5,255 nt of DNA, taken from the NCBI GenBank assembly GCA_031259905.1, contig JAIRKS010000182.1, positions 1 through 5,255 on the forward strand, in the 5' to 3' direction. Made by a program: the position numbers and the translations under genes. Below the pieces are notes generated by a model, which did no database searches, was not told the origin of the DNA, and saw only the letters and a list, made by a program, of their open reading frames with translations. The first letter of the stretch is position 1. The number at the start of each line of letters is the position of its first letter. The DNA comes from Odoribacteraceae bacterium. GTDB taxonomy: Bacteria; Bacteroidota; Bacteroidia; Bacteroidales; Marinifilaceae. Below, one piece after another: positions 4,712-5,255 of the stretch.

Positions 4712-5255
4712 GGGACAGTTTACAAACTTATTGATACCACCAGAAGCAAAAAGACGCTTTGGTTTTATCCTGGAACAATCACGTGTCAAAGTGAGTGACC
4801 AAGTAAACATGGATTTTTCTAATCCTGGACTTTTGGAAAAGGACAAGACCGAGTTGGAGAAATGCGGGTTAAAGATGTCGAGGAAAGACCGTACTATTTC
4901 TATAATGATGATTTCGTTATTGCTGACCTTCACGAGGAAAACATTTTGTAGATAGATATAGTGATTTTTATTTCATAGACACTGTTTCCTCGTTAAACAT
5001 TCCCATCAAGGGTTTTGGAAGCAATCGACAATACAGGAAAGGAAATGTGCTTTTTAACCGGTACGAACTCCCCGGTAACAAGATCTTGGGCAAATCTTGA
5101 GGTTTGGACGAACAAGCCAACCAAGGCCCAAGTGGCACTGTTCACGGCTCGAATCCTCAAAGCACTTTTTCCACCGGCAAAGGTGCATCAAAATCGACAC
5201 AGGAGTACCCCTTAGCGATGATAATATTTCATCAAGTATAAGAGCAGCGGGAGAT
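4707..5255 (+). pseudogene. Decayed polyvalent-protein kinase remnant (frameshifted, truncated at 5' end)
   Basis: No single frame is long, but three frames joined read as one protein. The frame from 4707 gives RRFGFILEQSRVKV and TELEKCGLKM, then the frame of 4862 gives RPYYFYNDDF and VIADLHEENIL (to 4948). The frame of 4948 gives VDRYSDFYFIDTVSSLN and IKGFGSNRQYRKGNVLF, ending at a TGA (5098-5100), with an open continuation to about 5210, and a last shift near CCCC (5208-5211) gives PLSDDNISSSIRAAGD to the window end. ADLHEEN has the kinase catalytic Asp (4925-4927) five residues before the metal-binding Asn (4940-4942), and YFID supplies the DFG-type Asp (4978-4980). This arrangement resembles the kinase domain of large polyvalent proteins of phages and conjugative elements. 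Each frame change fits the loss of one base. The ATP-binding N-lobe is absent upstream. The AT-rich composition suggests horizontal transfer. The family call is from pattern memory, not a search; the part after the TGA is less certain. Confidence 0.6.

Noticed and set aside
3593..4933. A 446-codon open frame on the minus strand opposite pfk
   Set aside because: Its product is a low-complexity run of Asp, Glu, Gly, Ala and Val produced by the C-ending codons of pfk on the other strand; the PFK motifs on the plus strand are unambiguous.
4731..4955. A 74-codon ORF as a separate gene
   Set aside because: It starts at TTG and its end is the out-of-frame reading of the kinase catalytic loop; it is better explained as part of the frameshifted remnant.
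4862..5211. Frameshifts in the kinase remnant caused by homopolymer sequencing errors
   Set aside because: Two breaks do fall in TTTT and CCCC runs, so this is not excluded, but the in-frame TGA, the missing N-lobe and five undamaged neighbouring genes favour true decay. Read-level data would decide.
5015..5215. A 66-codon ORF as a gene
   Set aside because: It begins at TTG and runs out of frame to the recognisable IKGFGSNRQY segment of the kinase remnant.
1..5255. CRISPR array, tRNA, rRNA, riboswitch or insertion-sequence ends
   Set aside because: I scanned both strands and saw no regularly spaced repeats, cloverleaf sequences, rRNA signatures or matched terminal inverted repeats that could be supported.

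Overview
The window looks like chromosomal DNA of a Bacteroidetes (order Bacteroidales) with fairly high GC. Supporting signs are the Bacteroidales-type OmpH/Skp protein, an RpoE-like ECF sigma factor, the 'GGDDTL...PKTMDND' phosphofructokinase, the general lack of Shine-Dalgarno sequences, and an exact TAnnTTTG -7 box in front of the leftward gene cluster. Several coding regions are C/G-rich at third codon positions. I cannot name a genus.

Layout. Positions 1-3280 hold a leftward (minus-strand) cluster, read from right to left: a membrane-anchored family 2 glycosyltransferase (2126-3280), an ECF sigma factor whose start overlaps the glycosyltransferase stop by 10 bases (1515-2135), a possible 39-residue protein in GTGA stop/start overlap with the sigma gene (1399-1518), an OmpH/Skp-like periplasmic coiled-coil protein (771-1370), an AHSA1/SRPBCC-fold protein (335-718), and the first 97 codons of a small transaldolase/fructose-6-phosphate aldolase (1-292, cut by the window edge). 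Gaps are short and no internal promoter is obvious, so one transcription unit is plausible. A divergent 111-base intergenic region (3281-3391) separates this cluster from a rightward phosphofructokinase gene (3392-4582). That enzyme carries the Asp and Lys that mark pyrophosphate-dependent rather than ATP-dependent enzymes. A strong hairpin lies just past its stop.

From about 4680 the base composition changes sharply: 19 of 60 bases are G/C at 4921-4980, against 40 of 60 at 3901-3960. This stretch has no intact gene. Reading across three frames recovers the C-terminal half of a kinase domain of the type found in large 'polyvalent' proteins of mobile elements (catalytic ADLHEEN, then YFID). 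It is broken by three apparent single-base losses and one in-frame TGA. I read it as a decayed remnant of a horizontally acquired element next to core genes.

Function. The pairing of glycosyltransferase, sigma factor and Skp-like chaperone suggests a cell-envelope theme. The two sugar-phosphate enzymes (transaldolase-type and predicted PPi-PFK) belong to central carbon metabolism. I see no complete new system. The items most worth checking are the kinase remnant, the small ORF coupled to the sigma gene, and the altered active-site motifs in the glycosyltransferase.
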